DNA of 64,000 nt, taken from NCBI GenBank assembly GCA_963849115.1, contig CAWKGK010000009.1:186001-250000 (forward strand), read 5' to 3'. This document shows positions 1 to 8,430 of this stretch, piece by piece. The stretch comes from JACDAL01 sp963849115. Its GTDB lineage: Bacteria > Actinomycetota > CADDZG01 > WHSQ01. The translations under genes and the position numbers were made by a program. The notes below the pieces were generated by a model. The model saw only the letters and a list, made by a program, of their open reading frames with translations. It was not told the origin of the DNA and did not search any database. Each line of letters starts with the position of its first letter. Position 1 is the first letter of the stretch.

Positions 1-1
1 C

Positions 2-133
2 GTCATCGAGCGAGCGATGGAGAAAGTCGAATCGGGCACTCGTGTGGCAGACGAAGGAGTCCTGGAGCGAGCAGTTGAAGCGATTGGCCAGTTTCAAGGG
101 AAGGGGAGTAGCAAACGTGAAATTATCTCTTGA
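2..133 (+). CDS. C-terminal fragment of an unidentified protein, cut by the window edge
   Basis: An open frame runs in from the left edge and gives 43 residues before a TGA at 131-133. The tail is helical-looking and charged. I do not recognise the family. It overlaps the chosen talC start (117) by 17 bp, which suggests translational coupling in one operon. The call rests only on the open frame and the tight overlap, so it could be non-coding. Confidence 0.4.
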   Translation, partial: VIERAMEKVESGTRVADEGVLERAVEAIGQFQGKGSSKREIIS

Positions 134-797
134 TACCGCGAACCTGGAAGAAATCCGGGAAGCTGCGCGTTGGGGAGTATTGAGGGGTGTAACCACTAAC
201 CCCACTCACATCGCCAATGCGAAGAGTGACTTTCTTCCTCTCGTCAAGGAGATATGTTCCTTGGTCGAGGGCGATGTCTCGGTAGAGACCACGACCAACG
301 AAACCGATCTCCTAGTCGCTCAGGGTCGGGAGATCGCTCAGATAGCCGATAACGCCGTGGTCAAGATCGCCATGACGGCGAATGGGCTTGCCGCCGTGAG
401 AAGGCTTTCTGACGAAGGCATAAAAGTCAACGTGACTTTGACCTTTACTCCCGCCCAGGGTATCCTAGCCGCTGAGGCAGGCGCATACATCGTTTCCCCC
501 TTCCTCGGCCGGCTTGATGACATCGCCACCGACAGCATGAAGGTCTTGGCCGACATCTGCGAGATTTATGCGATTCAGGGATACGATACGCAGGTACTCG
601 CAGCGAGCCTGCGGCACCCGATGCACGTTGTGGAGGCGGCTCGTTTGGGAGCCGATATAGCGACGATGCCCTTCAAGGTCTTCGAATCGTTGGTGAAGCA
701 TCCACTCACCGATGCAGGTTTCAAGAGATTCACAGATGATTGGGAGAGTGCCCGGCCGCATCTCGGCGAGCTTCTCCCCTCGATGCAGGAGGCATAG
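117..797 (+). CDS. talC: Transaldolase / fructose-6-phosphate aldolase family (TalC type)
   Basis: A small single-domain transaldolase of 226 residues, the usual size of the TalC/FSA subfamily. It forms or cleaves C-C bonds of sugar phosphates through a Schiff base in the cytoplasmic non-oxidative pentose phosphate pathway. The N-terminal SLDTAN strand, the GVTTNP motif (about residues 24-29) and the presumed Schiff-base lysine in VVKIAMT (K83) are visible, as is the SPFLGRLDD loop. The GTG at 117 is preferred over the GTG at 42: AAGGGGAG lies 8 nt upstream and the protein then begins at the family N-terminus. Rho starts 5 bp after its stop. Whether the physiological activity is transaldolase or F6P aldolase cannot be told from sequence. 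Confidence 0.88.
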   Translation: MKLSLDTANLEEIREAARWGVLRGVTTNPTHIANAKSDFLPLVKEICSLVEGDVSVETTTNETDLLVAQGREIAQIADNAVVKIAMTANGLAAVRRLSDEGIKVNVTLTFTPAQGILAAEAGAYIVSPFLGRLDDIATDSMKVLADICEIYAIQGYDTQVLAASLRHPMHVVEAARLGADIATMPFKVFESLVKHPLTDAGFKRFTDDWESARPHLGELLPSMQEA

Positions 798-802
798 GAC
801 AA

Positions 803-2581
803 GTGTCCGAAATGAGCGACCACTCGGTGCTCGAATCCAAAGGAGTCACCGAGCTGCGCGCCATCGCGAAGTCGATGGATATTAGAGTGGCCGGCTTGAA
901 GAAGGCCGAGCTTATCGACGTGATCGCCAACGGCGCCAACGGCTCCAACGGTTCTCGTCCTGTCGGCGCGACGCCGACGGCGCAGGCGACGACTCAGGAA
1001 CCGCCGCGGGCCGAGGCGACGACTCGTCAGACCCCGCAGCCGGCGGCCACCGAGCAGCGCCCACAATCGGGTACACCGAGCCAGGAGCGACTACGTGAAA
1101 CTGCACCGCCCCTCGAAACCGTTTCCGGCGCGACTTCGGGGCAGGGCTCCGATGAGCCCGCCACCGAAAGCGCGGGCTCACAACGCGCGGGCTCGGATGG
1201 AGCAGCCCGCGCCGGCGACACCTCGGAGACGCAGACGGCAGCGGTCGTCGACGAAGGTGCCCACGACGAAAAGCGCGGTGACCAACAGCAGCGCCGCCGA
1301 CCGCAGGGGCGCGACCAGCGCTCCCGTCCCCGGGAGAAGGTCGATCAACGAGAAGGCAGGGGTCGCAGGCGCAGGAGGGGTCGCACCGGCGGAGCGCCTC
1401 AGTACATGCGGGACGAGAATTGGGAAGACCTCGAGAGTGAGGACGATGCCGACGCCGAGATCCGCACTGGCATCCTCGACCTTCTGCCGGAAGGCTACGG
1501 CTTCCTGAGAACCAGCGGTTTCTTGGCCGGGGACAAGGACGTGTACGTTTCCGCTTCGCAGGTCCGGAGGTTCCAACTGCGAAAAGGTGACGAGGTCACC
1601 GGCTCAGTTCGCTCCCCGAAAGATTCCGAAAAGTACCAGGCCTTGTTGCGCATCAGGGGGGTTAACGGCGGCGAGGTGCAGAGCCTGCAGGGCCGTCCCC
1701 GGTTCGCCGATCTAACGCCTCTGTACCCAGAGCGGCGGATGGTCCTCGAGCTGGACGACAAGCCCCGCCAGATCACGGCTCGGATCATCGATTTGGTTGC
1801 GCCGATCGGCAAGGGACAGCGAGGCATGATCGTCAGTCCTCCCAAGGCCGGGAAGACGACGATTATGAAGGAGATCGCCAACGCTGTCAGAATCAATAAT
1901 CCCGAAGTCCACTTGATCATCCTGTTGGTCGACGAGCGTCCCGAAGAGGTCACCGACATGCAGCGCTCTGTGTCGGGAGCAGAGGTGGTTTACTCGACCT
2001 TCGACCGACCCTCCGATGACCATATCCAGGTCACCGAGCTGACGCTCGAGCGTGCCAAGCGCCTGGTCGAGATGGGCAAAGATGTGATGATCCTGCTCGA
2101 CGGAATCACTCGGCTGTCGCGTTCCTACAACCTCGCAACGCCCGCCTCGGGCCGAATCTTGTCTGGAGGTGTCGACTCGACTGCTCTGTATCCGCCTAAA
2201 CGCTTCTTCGGGGCCGCCCGCAACATCGAGTTCGGGGGCTCGTTGACGATCCTCGCCACCGCGCTCGTCGAAACCGGATCGCGGATGGACGAGGTCATCT
2301 TCGAAGAGTTCAAGGGCACTGGTAACTGGGAATTGAAGCTCGATCGAAAGATGTCGGAGAAGCGAATCTTTCCTGCCATCGATATTCAGGCTTCAGGCAC
2401 CCGCAAGGAGGAGCTGCTGCTGAGGCCGGAGGAGCTGCAGCTGGTGTGGCGTCTGCGCCGCGTGCTGCATGCTCTTGAGGTCAGTGGCGGGCTCGAGCTG
2501 CTCATCGACAAGATGAAGGCGACCCGCGGCAACGTCGAGTTCCTACGTGAGATTGCCAAGGTGCCGGTCAAGGGGGAATAG
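803..2581 (+). CDS. rho: Transcription termination factor Rho
   Basis: Hexameric ATP-dependent RNA helicase that ends transcription. In order: a Rho N-terminal helical domain (about residues 5-45), a long Gln/Glu/Arg-rich low-complexity insertion (about 50-210) ending in the basic run RGRRRRRGRTGG, the cold-shock-like RNA-binding fold (from about 222, GILDLLPEGYGFLR), then the RecA-like ATPase with P-loop PPKAGKTT (about 346), the Walker B region ILLVDERPEEVTD, Q-loop ILLDGITRLSRSYN and R-loop GTGNWEL. It has 592 residues; insertions of this type are typical of high-GC actinobacterial Rho. GTG at 803 is chosen because AGGAGG at 787-792 is 10 nt away; ATG at 812 is the alternative. Confidence 0.96.
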   Translation: MSEMSDHSVLESKGVTELRAIAKSMDIRVAGLKKAELIDVIANGANGSNGSRPVGATPTAQATTQEPPRAEATTRQTPQPAATEQRPQSGTPSQERLRETAPPLETVSGATSGQGSDEPATESAGSQRAGSDGAARAGDTSETQTAAVVDEGAHDEKRGDQQQRRRPQGRDQRSRPREKVDQREGRGRRRRRGRTGGAPQYMRDENWEDLESEDDADAEIRTGILDLLPEGYGFLRTSGFLAGDKDVYVSASQVRRFQLRKGDEVTGSVRSPKDSEKYQALLRIRGVNGGEVQSLQGRPRFADLTPLYPERRMVLELDDKPRQITARIIDLVAPIGKGQRGMIVSPPKAGKTTIMKEIANAVRINNPEVHLIILLVDERPEEVTDMQRSVSGAEVVYSTFDRPSDDHIQVTELTLERAKRLVEMGKDVMILLDGITRLSRSYNLATPASGRILSGGVDSTALYPPKRFFGAARNIEFGGSLTILATALVETGSRMDEVIFEEFKGTGNWELKLDRKMSEKRIFPAIDIQASGTRKEELLLRPEELQLVWRLRRVLHALEVSGGLELLIDKMKATRGNVEFLREIAKVPVKGE

Positions 2582-2761
2582 TTGTTTCTCGGACTTGGTT
2601 TGCCAGAGTGGCTGACCATCGTCGGTTTGCTGGGCGGGCTGTGGCTGACCTTTCGTATCATGGCCCGTGCTTCGCTTGCCTACGAGAAAGCCCGTCAGGC
2701 CCGCGAGTCCGAGCCCGACAAGAGTTCCGGGCAGGGTGATTCAGAACCTCAACAACCGTAA
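2582..2761 (+). CDS. Small single-pass membrane protein between rho and rpmE
   Basis: A 59-residue frame starts at TTG immediately after the rho stop, with AGGGGG 5 nt upstream inside rho. It has one clear hydrophobic helix (about residues 8-28, LPEWLTIVGLLGGLWLTF) followed by a charged, proline-ending tail. The stop is 14 bp before rpmE, so it fits the operon without gaps. I know no function; it resembles the small orphan membrane proteins often left unannotated. The tight packing, helix and RBS support it, but the non-ATG start keeps confidence moderate. Confidence 0.55.
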   Translation: MFLGLGLPEWLTIVGLLGGLWLTFRIMARASLAYEKARQARESEPDKSSGQGDSEPQQP

Positions 2762-2775
2762 CGAAAGGACTAGAA

Positions 2776-3003
2776 GTGAAGCAAGGCATCCATCCCGAAT
2801 ACATCGAAACCAACGTGACCTGCTCGTGCGGCAACAAGTTCGTGACCCGCTCGGTCAAGTCCGAGCTTCACGTCGAGCTGTGCAACCAGTGTCATCCGTT
2901 CTATACGGGCAAGCAGAAGCTGGTCGACACCGGAGGGCGCGTCGAGCGCTTTCAGCGCAAGTACGCGCGCAAGCCAAACCAAGCCCCCGCAAAGACCCCT
3001 TAG
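2776..3003 (+). CDS. rpmE: Ribosomal protein bL31 (zinc-binding form)
   Basis: 75-residue large-subunit protein bL31. The N-terminal KQGIHPEY motif and the zinc ligands CSCG (C16, C18) and CNQC (C37, C40) identify the zinc-containing C+ paralogue rather than the zinc-free one. GTG start with GAAAGGA 7 nt upstream. rho followed by rpmE is a widespread bacterial arrangement. The tail after residue 65 is short, basic and proline-containing. Confidence 0.96.
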   Translation: MKQGIHPEYIETNVTCSCGNKFVTRSVKSELHVELCNQCHPFYTGKQKLVDTGGRVERFQRKYARKPNQAPAKTP

Positions 3004-3945
3004 GTGCCGGAGGCGGCCAAGCCGTCCAAGCCGTCCATCGGCGGTCAGGCGGTGCTCGAGGGGGTCATGATGAGGGGGCCGCGCTCGTGGTCGGTGGCGT
3101 GCCGCCGGTCCGACGAATCGATCGCCGTAGAGCGCTTTCCCCTACCGGGCCTTTCCGCGCGCCACCCGATCCTGAAGCGTCCTCTCTTGCGCGGCTGCCT
3201 GGTCCTGGGGGAATCGCTGGCTATCGGGATCAAGGCGTTGATGATCTCGGCCAACCATTCTCTCGAAGAAGAGGAACAGCTCTCGGACCGGCAGCTCGGA
3301 TACACGTTGGCGGTATCGATGACGCTGTTTTCGGCGGTGTTCATCATCCTGCCTGTTCTCGGCACCAAGCTGATCGAGAACACGTTTTCCGGATTGTCGG
3401 AGAATCAGCCGCTCCTTTTCAACATTATCGAGGGTGCCATTCGACTCAGTATGTTCGTCGGCTATCTCCTGTTCATCGGGCGCTTCCAGGATGTCCGCCG
3501 GGTGTTCCAATATCATGGGGCCGAGCACAAGACGATTTACGCCTACGAGAACGGCGATGAGCTGATTCCATCTGAGATCGACCGAAGGTACTCCACGCTG
3601 CACGTACGGTGCGGCACTAACTTTTTGTTCATCGTCCTGTTCATGACGATCGTGGCGCACTTCGTCATCGACATCGTCGTCGACGGCCCGCTGATTCCAC
3701 GGCTCCTGATCCGTCTCGCCGCCATTCCACTGCTCGCCGGTATTTCCTATGAAGTGATAAAGCTCGCATCCAGGAATGAGGACAGCGTGGCCTTCAAGCT
3801 ATCCATGCTTCCCGGGCTGGCGCTGCAGAGGATCACGACCAAGCCCCCTACCCTCGATCAGATTGAGGTTGCCATCGCGGCGATGAAAGCGGTGGCGGAA
3901 GACGCTGCGGACGAAGCCCCCGGTTCCGAAACGCCGGTTTCCTGA
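3004..3945 (+). CDS. DUF1385 family membrane protein (YqhQ-like)
   Basis: 313-residue protein of the DUF1385 family. Diagnostic stretches are GGQAVLEGVMMRGP near the N-terminus and YHGAEHKTIYAYE and HVRCGTNFLFIV in the middle. About four hydrophobic segments (near residues 100-125, 140-160, 205-230, 235-260) make it an integral membrane protein. The reaction is unknown. The GTG start directly follows the rpmE stop with no spacer, so translation is probably coupled. The family is often found beside rpmE/prfA/prmC in Gram-positive bacteria, which matches this context. Confidence 0.9.
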   Translation: MPEAAKPSKPSIGGQAVLEGVMMRGPRSWSVACRRSDESIAVERFPLPGLSARHPILKRPLLRGCLVLGESLAIGIKALMISANHSLEEEEQLSDRQLGYTLAVSMTLFSAVFIILPVLGTKLIENTFSGLSENQPLLFNIIEGAIRLSMFVGYLLFIGRFQDVRRVFQYHGAEHKTIYAYENGDELIPSEIDRRYSTLHVRCGTNFLFIVLFMTIVAHFVIDIVVDGPLIPRLLIRLAAIPLLAGISYEVIKLASRNEDSVAFKLSMLPGLALQRITTKPPTLDQIEVAIAAMKAVAEDAADEAPGSETPVS

Positions 3946-3959
3946 GAGCGGGGATTTCC

Positions 3960-5018
3960 ATGCAACTGCCTGAGAAGCGTCTCAACGAGATGGAGTCGCG
4001 CTTCGAGGAGATCGAGGCCAGGCTCGCCGATCCGCAGGTAGGCGGGCGGCCCGACGAACTGAGAGAGCTAGGCAAAGAGCATGCTGAGCTGCGCGAGGTC
4101 GTAGAGATATGGCGAGAGCGGCGCACCGTCGCCGGAGACCTGTCGGAAGCCACGTCGATGCTCGACGGGGCGCGAGGGGATGAACGCGATTACGTGCAGG
4201 AGGAGATCGCCTCACTCAAGTCTCGCCTAGGTGACCTCGATGCCCGGCTGGCGAAGGAGATGACGCCCAAGGACCCCAACGACGACCGCGACGTCATCAT
4301 GGAGATTCGTGCGGGGGCCGGTGGGGATGAAGCAGGCCTGTTCGCAGGCGAGCTCTTGCGCATGTACAGCCGCTACGCCGAGAACCGACGTTGGAAGACC
4401 GAAGAGCTGTCGTCGAACTTCACGGGGGTCGGCGGTTACAAGGATGTTTCGGTCGCGGTCAAGGGAAAAGGGGCCTACTCACGGCTCAAGTTCGAAGCGG
4501 GCGTCCATCGCGTGCAGCGAGTTCCGGTGACCGAATCCAGCGGTCGCATTCACACCTCGGCGGTCGCGGTCAACGTGCTCCCGGAGGCCGAGGAAGTCGA
4601 CGTCGAGATAGATCCCAACGATCTAAAGATCGATGTCTACCGGTCGAGCGGACCCGGCGGGCAGTCGGTCAACACAACCGATTCCGCTGTGCGCCTACGC
4701 CATCTACCGACCGGTATTGAAGTCGCTTGTCAGGATGAGAAGTCTCAACTGCAGAACAGGATGAAAGCCTTGCGCATCTTGCGCGCCCGCCTGCTGCAGG
4801 CGAAACAGGAGGAGCAGGCGCAACAGCTGGCCGCCGAGCGGCGCTCGCAGGTGAGAACGGCCGATCGTTCCGAGCGAATCCGCACCTACAACTTCCACGA
4901 GAATCGGGTCTCCGATCACCGGATCGGCTACACAGTCCACCGGCTCTCTCAGATTCTCGAAGGGGATCTCGACGACCTCATCGACGCACTTTCCGCCGGC
5001 CTGCAGGGACCCGAGTAG
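3960..5018 (+). CDS. prfA: Peptide chain release factor 1
   Basis: 352 residues, the normal length for RF1. It recognises UAA/UAG and triggers peptidyl-tRNA hydrolysis. Visible are the N-terminal coiled coil, domain 2 (MEIRAGAGGDEAGLFA), the catalytic GGQ loop in SGPGGQSVNTTDSAVR (GGQ at about 233-235) and the C-terminal VSDHRIGYTVHRL block. Domain order separates it from RF2. It lies just upstream of prmC, whose product methylates the GGQ glutamine. Confidence 0.97.
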   Translation: MQLPEKRLNEMESRFEEIEARLADPQVGGRPDELRELGKEHAELREVVEIWRERRTVAGDLSEATSMLDGARGDERDYVQEEIASLKSRLGDLDARLAKEMTPKDPNDDRDVIMEIRAGAGGDEAGLFAGELLRMYSRYAENRRWKTEELSSNFTGVGGYKDVSVAVKGKGAYSRLKFEAGVHRVQRVPVTESSGRIHTSAVAVNVLPEAEEVDVEIDPNDLKIDVYRSSGPGGQSVNTTDSAVRLRHLPTGIEVACQDEKSQLQNRMKALRILRARLLQAKQEEQAQQLAAERRSQVRTADRSERIRTYNFHENRVSDHRIGYTVHRLSQILEGDLDDLIDALSAGLQGPE

Positions 5019-5065
5019 GCGAAGATCCCACGCTTTCTATCCGGATCCTCCAGCAGGCGTCGGCC

Positions 5066-5866
5066 TTGTTGCAAGGCGCGGGCATCGCCGTACCGGAACG
5101 CGAGGCGCTATGGCTTATAGAGGCCGTCACGGGAGCATCTGCGGCGTCCGTCAACGCAGGTGTTGGTGTCTCCGAAGAGGATTGCGAGCGTGTGTTGGAG
5201 CTTGCTCGTAGGCGGGTTGCTGGAGAGCCTCTCCAGTACCTCACGGGCGTCTCGGGCTTCAGAACGCTGGAACTTAGCGTCGGTCCCGGGACCTTCATCC
5301 CCCGGCCCGAGACCGAGCTCCTCGTTGAGCGTGCATTGGCGCGGCTCGCGGTTGGTGGGGTGATCGTCGACGTTGGAACCGGGTCGGGCGCGATCGCGCT
5401 GGCGGCGGCCCAGGAGCGTGCGGACGCTCGCGTTTATGCGACCGAGGCATCGCCCGCGGCGCTTCGTTGGGCGCGCCTGAATCGCCAACGGCTGGGCCTG
5501 GCCGTCGAGCTTGTGCGCGGTGATCTCCTGAATGGGCTGTCCCAGGATCTGCGAGGCGGGGTCGATGTGGTTGTCTCGAACCCGCCCTATGTCTCCATGG
5601 GGGATAGCTCTTACTTGCCTTCCGAGGTGCGGGACCACGAACCGCACGAGGCATTGTTTTCCGGGCCCGGCGGGCTCGAGGTAATCGAGCGACTCGCGGC
5701 CGAGGCTCGACAGTGGCTGACGCCTGGAGGCTGGCTAGTGCTGGAGATTGGAGCCTCCCAGGGCAAGGCGGCGGCGAATGAGCTCGCGACGCGTGGCTAC
5801 CACGAGGTCTCGATTTATCCCGATCTCGCCGGACAAGCGCGCGTGGCCGAAGGCCGGCACGGTTGA
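5066..5866 (+). CDS. prmC: Release factor glutamine methyltransferase PrmC
   Basis: SAM-dependent methyltransferase that methylates the GGQ glutamine of release factors. The SAM-binding motif VDVGTGSGAIALAA and the catalytic NPPY (VVVSNPPYVS, about residues 171-174) are present, as is FIPRPETE at the start of the catalytic domain. The N-terminal helical domain appears to continue upstream: the frame from about 5018 reads like a PrmC N-terminus, but no ATG/GTG/TTG occurs there. The first usable start is TTG 5066 (or TTG 5069) without a good RBS, so the true start is uncertain. It ends in a 4-bp TTGA overlap with the next gene. Confidence 0.93.
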   Translation: MLQGAGIAVPEREALWLIEAVTGASAASVNAGVGVSEEDCERVLELARRRVAGEPLQYLTGVSGFRTLELSVGPGTFIPRPETELLVERALARLAVGGVIVDVGTGSGAIALAAAQERADARVYATEASPAALRWARLNRQRLGLAVELVRGDLLNGLSQDLRGGVDVVVSNPPYVSMGDSSYLPSEVRDHEPHEALFSGPGGLEVIERLAAEARQWLTPGGWLVLEIGASQGKAAANELATRGYHEVSIYPDLAGQARVAEGRHG

Positions 5867-6435
5867 CCGATTTGCAGAGAGCCCTGGATGAGCTGCGGGC
5901 CGGCCGTCCCGCGATAATCCCCACCGACACGGTCTACGGCCTTGCCGCAGTCAGCGCCGCGGCCCCCGCACTCTTCGCACTAAAAGGGCGACCGCAGACC
6001 AAGGCTCTGCCCGTGCTCGCCTCCTCCATCTCGGAACTCGAGCGAGTGGCGACCTTCTCCGAAGCCGCCCTGCGGATTGCCGAGAGGCTCTGGCCCGGCC
6101 CCCTCACGTTGGTACTCGAGCGTGATCCGTCCTTCGATGTTGATCTGGGCGGCGACGGGGCCACAATCGCGGTCCGAGTGCCGGCTCACAAGGTCGCGCT
6201 TGAGCTTCTCGCCGGCTCAGGCCCGCTGGCCGTCACCAGCGCCAACCGCACGGGCGAGCCACCATCAATTACAGTGGCCGACGCGCGCGCCGCGTTCGGG
6301 AACCAGGTGCGCGCCTATGTGGATGAGGGCCGCTGCGACGGTGCTCCCTCGAGTGTGATCTCGGTGACGGATGAGTTGACGTTGTTGCGGGCCGGGCCGG
6401 TGACTTTGGCCGAGGTCCGTCAGGCGCTGGGATAG
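5863..6435 (+). CDS. L-threonylcarbamoyladenylate synthase (Sua5/YciO/YrdC family)
   Basis: Makes threonylcarbamoyl-AMP from threonine, bicarbonate and ATP for the t6A37 modification of ANN-decoding tRNAs. The 190-residue YrdC domain shows IPTDTVYGLA, KGRPQTKALPVL, LWPGPLTLVL, TIAVRVPAH, TSANRTGEPP and the PSSVI motif. It lacks the extra C-terminal Sua5 domain, so it is TsaC-like in length. TTG start overlaps the prmC stop by 4 bp. Its 3' end overlaps the converging M32 peptidase by 16 bp. Confidence 0.93.
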   Translation: MTDLQRALDELRAGRPAIIPTDTVYGLAAVSAAAPALFALKGRPQTKALPVLASSISELERVATFSEAALRIAERLWPGPLTLVLERDPSFDVDLGGDGATIAVRVPAHKVALELLAGSGPLAVTSANRTGEPPSITVADARAAFGNQVRAYVDEGRCDGAPSSVISVTDELTLLRAGPVTLAEVRQALG

Positions 6436-7913
6436 AGCGCGGTGTACTTGGCTCGCAGGTAATCGAGCAACGGCTCCGGAGTGACGGGACCTCCGCTTAT
6501 TCGCTCGATGAGGTCCTTGGCGTCGTGCCGGTATCCGCAACCGTGCACGTTCTCTCGCAGCCATTGCAGGAGCCGGTCAGTCACTCCCGACCTCAGCTCG
6601 GCTTCCAGTCCCGGAAGCTGTGCGGTGGCTTGGGCAAACAAGACCGCCGAATAGATCGTTCCCAGCGTATAGGTGGGAAAATAGCCGAACGAGCCGGTCG
6701 ACCAGTGCATGTCCTGGAGGACGCCGTCAGCGACCGAGTCGGGGCTGAGCCCGAGGTGCTGAGACATTTTCTCGTCCCAGGCATCGGGAAGGTCTGCGAT
6801 AGAAAGCTCGTCTCTGAACAGGGCCAGCTCGAGCTCGAAACGAAAGCCCACGTGGAGGTTGTAGGTGAGCTCGTCGGCGGTCACTCTGATCAGGGTTCGC
6901 CGAGGGTGATTGACCCCGCGATAGAAGTCGTCTGGGGTCACCATGCCGATCTCTTCCGGGAAGCGCTCCTTGAGCTGAGGGAGGAGGAAGTCGGTAAAGG
7001 CGCGGCTGCGCGCCACCTGGTTCTCCCACAATCGCGACTGGGACTCGTGCATGCCGAGGGAGGGCGGGCCCCCGATCGGAAGATCGGCCCACTCTGTGGG
7101 CAGTCCCTGCTCGTAAAGAGCATGGCCCGTCTCGTGCACCGCGGCGTACACCGACATCATGAGGTTGTGAGGATCGGGCCGCGTCGTCTGGCGCACGTCG
7201 CCCGGGCTGATATGGATCGTGAACGGATGTGGGGAGATGTCGAGGCGGCCCTGGGTGACGTCGAAGTTGAGTTGGGCCACGAGCCAGTAGCAGAACGCCA
7301 TCTGACTGTCGGGGTCGTAACGGTCGCTGAGCCAGCCGGGAGGGTCGTCGAGGTTGTCCAGTACCTCTTCGACCAGAGGCTTTAAACCGGCTAGCAGGCT
7401 TTGGAACATCGCCTCCACCTCGGCCGTGGTCATCCCCGGTTCGTACTGATCCAAGAGTGCGTCGTAGGGCTCGTCCGCGTAGCCGAGAGCCTCAGCCTCC
7501 TGCTTCTTCAGCTCGAGAAGGCGGACCATGTGGGGCTCGAGGATGGAGAAGTCGGCGGCCGGCCGGGCCTCGGTCCAGGCTTGGTAGGCGCGCCCCGAAA
7601 CCTCGGCCAGCTCTCTGACCAGCTCCTCAGGAACCCGGATCGCTTTGTCGTAGTCGCGTCGCAGCAGTCGCAGGGTCGCCTCCTCTTCTTCCGAGAGCGA
7701 CTCCTGCGAGAGCTTGTCGATGAGTGCCCCCATCTCGGGGTCGACGAAACGGGCGTGGGCGGTCGCCTGGAGGGTGGCTTGGGCCCGCGCGCGAGAGGGC
7801 GCGCCCGCCGGCGGCATCATCGTGGCCTGGTCCCAGTGGAGCAGTTTGATGGCGCCGGCGAGGTCCGAGAGCTCGCGCAGTCGTTCGACAATCTGGTCCC
7901 AGGTCGCACTCAT
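6420..7913 (-). CDS. Carboxypeptidase Taq family metallopeptidase (M32)
   Basis: 497 residues, the usual M32 length. A cytoplasmic zinc carboxypeptidase. The HExxH zinc site is HETGH (about residue 258, AAVHETGHALYEQG). Further family blocks are LLHWDQATMMPP near the N-terminus, GMHESQSRLWENQV, HPRRTLIRVTADELTY and GYFPTYTLG. The ATG at 7913 gives the family N-terminus SATWDQIVERLREL. A TANNNT box lies 7 nt upstream, suggesting leaderless transcription. It is divergent from the phosphatase gene at 7981. Confidence 0.95.
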   Translation of the reverse strand: MSATWDQIVERLRELSDLAGAIKLLHWDQATMMPPAGAPSRARAQATLQATAHARFVDPEMGALIDKLSQESLSEEEEATLRLLRRDYDKAIRVPEELVRELAEVSGRAYQAWTEARPAADFSILEPHMVRLLELKKQEAEALGYADEPYDALLDQYEPGMTTAEVEAMFQSLLAGLKPLVEEVLDNLDDPPGWLSDRYDPDSQMAFCYWLVAQLNFDVTQGRLDISPHPFTIHISPGDVRQTTRPDPHNLMMSVYAAVHETGHALYEQGLPTEWADLPIGGPPSLGMHESQSRLWENQVARSRAFTDFLLPQLKERFPEEIGMVTPDDFYRGVNHPRRTLIRVTADELTYNLHVGFRFELELALFRDELSIADLPDAWDEKMSQHLGLSPDSVADGVLQDMHWSTGSFGYFPTYTLGTIYSAVLFAQATAQLPGLEAELRSGVTDRLLQWLRENVHGCGYRHDAKDLIERISGGPVTPEPLLDYLRAKYTALYPSA

Positions 7914-7920
7914 GGAGAGA

Positions 7921-7926
7921 AAGGTA
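7921..7926 (-). promoter_or_regulatory. -10 box of a probable leaderless promoter for the M32 peptidase
   Basis: On the minus strand TACCTT is followed by 7 nt and then the ATG. A TANNNT hexamer at this distance places the transcript start at or next to the start codon. There is no convincing -35. Confidence 0.5.
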
Positions 7927-7980
7927 CCGCTGCGGGCGCTCCTGGTCGGGGCACAGTCGCCTGTGGCAGAGTTCTGTGGC

Positions 7981-8430
7981 ATGAGGATCCTCGTGGTGTG
8001 CGCGGGCAATATCTGCCGGTCGCCTCTGGCCGAGGGGCTCCTGCGCCGAGCGCTCGGCGCCCGAGGAGTGGAGGCCGAGATCACTTCGGCGGGGCTCTCT
8101 GCAGAAGCCGGGCTTCCGGCCAGCGAAGGTGTCGGCGCCCCGGCGAGGCTTCGGGGCGTCGACCTGAGCCGGCATCGCGCCCGGCAGCTCGAGCTTTCCC
8201 ATCTGAGCGACGTCGACCTCGTAGTGGTAATGACGGCTTCCCAGCAGGCGGAGATCGCACGGCTTGAGCCGCTGGTTTCAGCCAAGGTCCTGATGTTGGG
8301 CGAGGCCGATATCGCCGACCCCTACATGGGAGACGCCGCCACCTACGAGGCGTGTGCGGCCGAGATCGACGCGGGGGTCGAGGCCCTTGCGGACCGTATC
8401 GCTTCCGGGCGGACCTATTGGTCCGGATAG
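7981..8430 (+). CDS. Low-molecular-weight protein-tyrosine phosphatase family
   Basis: 149 residues. The catalytic P-loop CX5R is CAGNICRS (C7 to R13), with the general-acid aspartate in IADPYMGD. These enzymes dephosphorylate tyrosine (or arginine) phosphate, and relatives are arsenate reductases. The surrounding tRNA, cell-wall and central-metabolism genes suggest a housekeeping LMW-PTP. Start ATG 7981 is at the family N-terminus (MRILVVCAGN). It overlaps rpiB by 13 bp. In many Gram-positive bacteria a LMW-PTP lies beside Sua5 and rpiB/glyA, as here. Confidence 0.92.
   Translation: MRILVVCAGNICRSPLAEGLLRRALGARGVEAEITSAGLSAEAGLPASEGVGAPARLRGVDLSRHRARQLELSHLSDVDLVVVMTASQQAEIARLEPLVSAKVLMLGEADIADPYMGDAATYEACAAEIDAGVEALADRIASGRTYWSG

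Noticed and set aside
42..797. GTG 42 as the talC start
   Set aside because: The extra 25 residues do not match the family, and GTG 117 has a good Shine-Dalgarno sequence and the conserved N-terminus.
6525..7385. Long open frames on the plus strand opposite the M32 peptidase (also 7401-8267)
   Set aside because: GC-rich antisense frames without recognisable motifs; the peptidase on the minus strand carries the HExxH site and family blocks.
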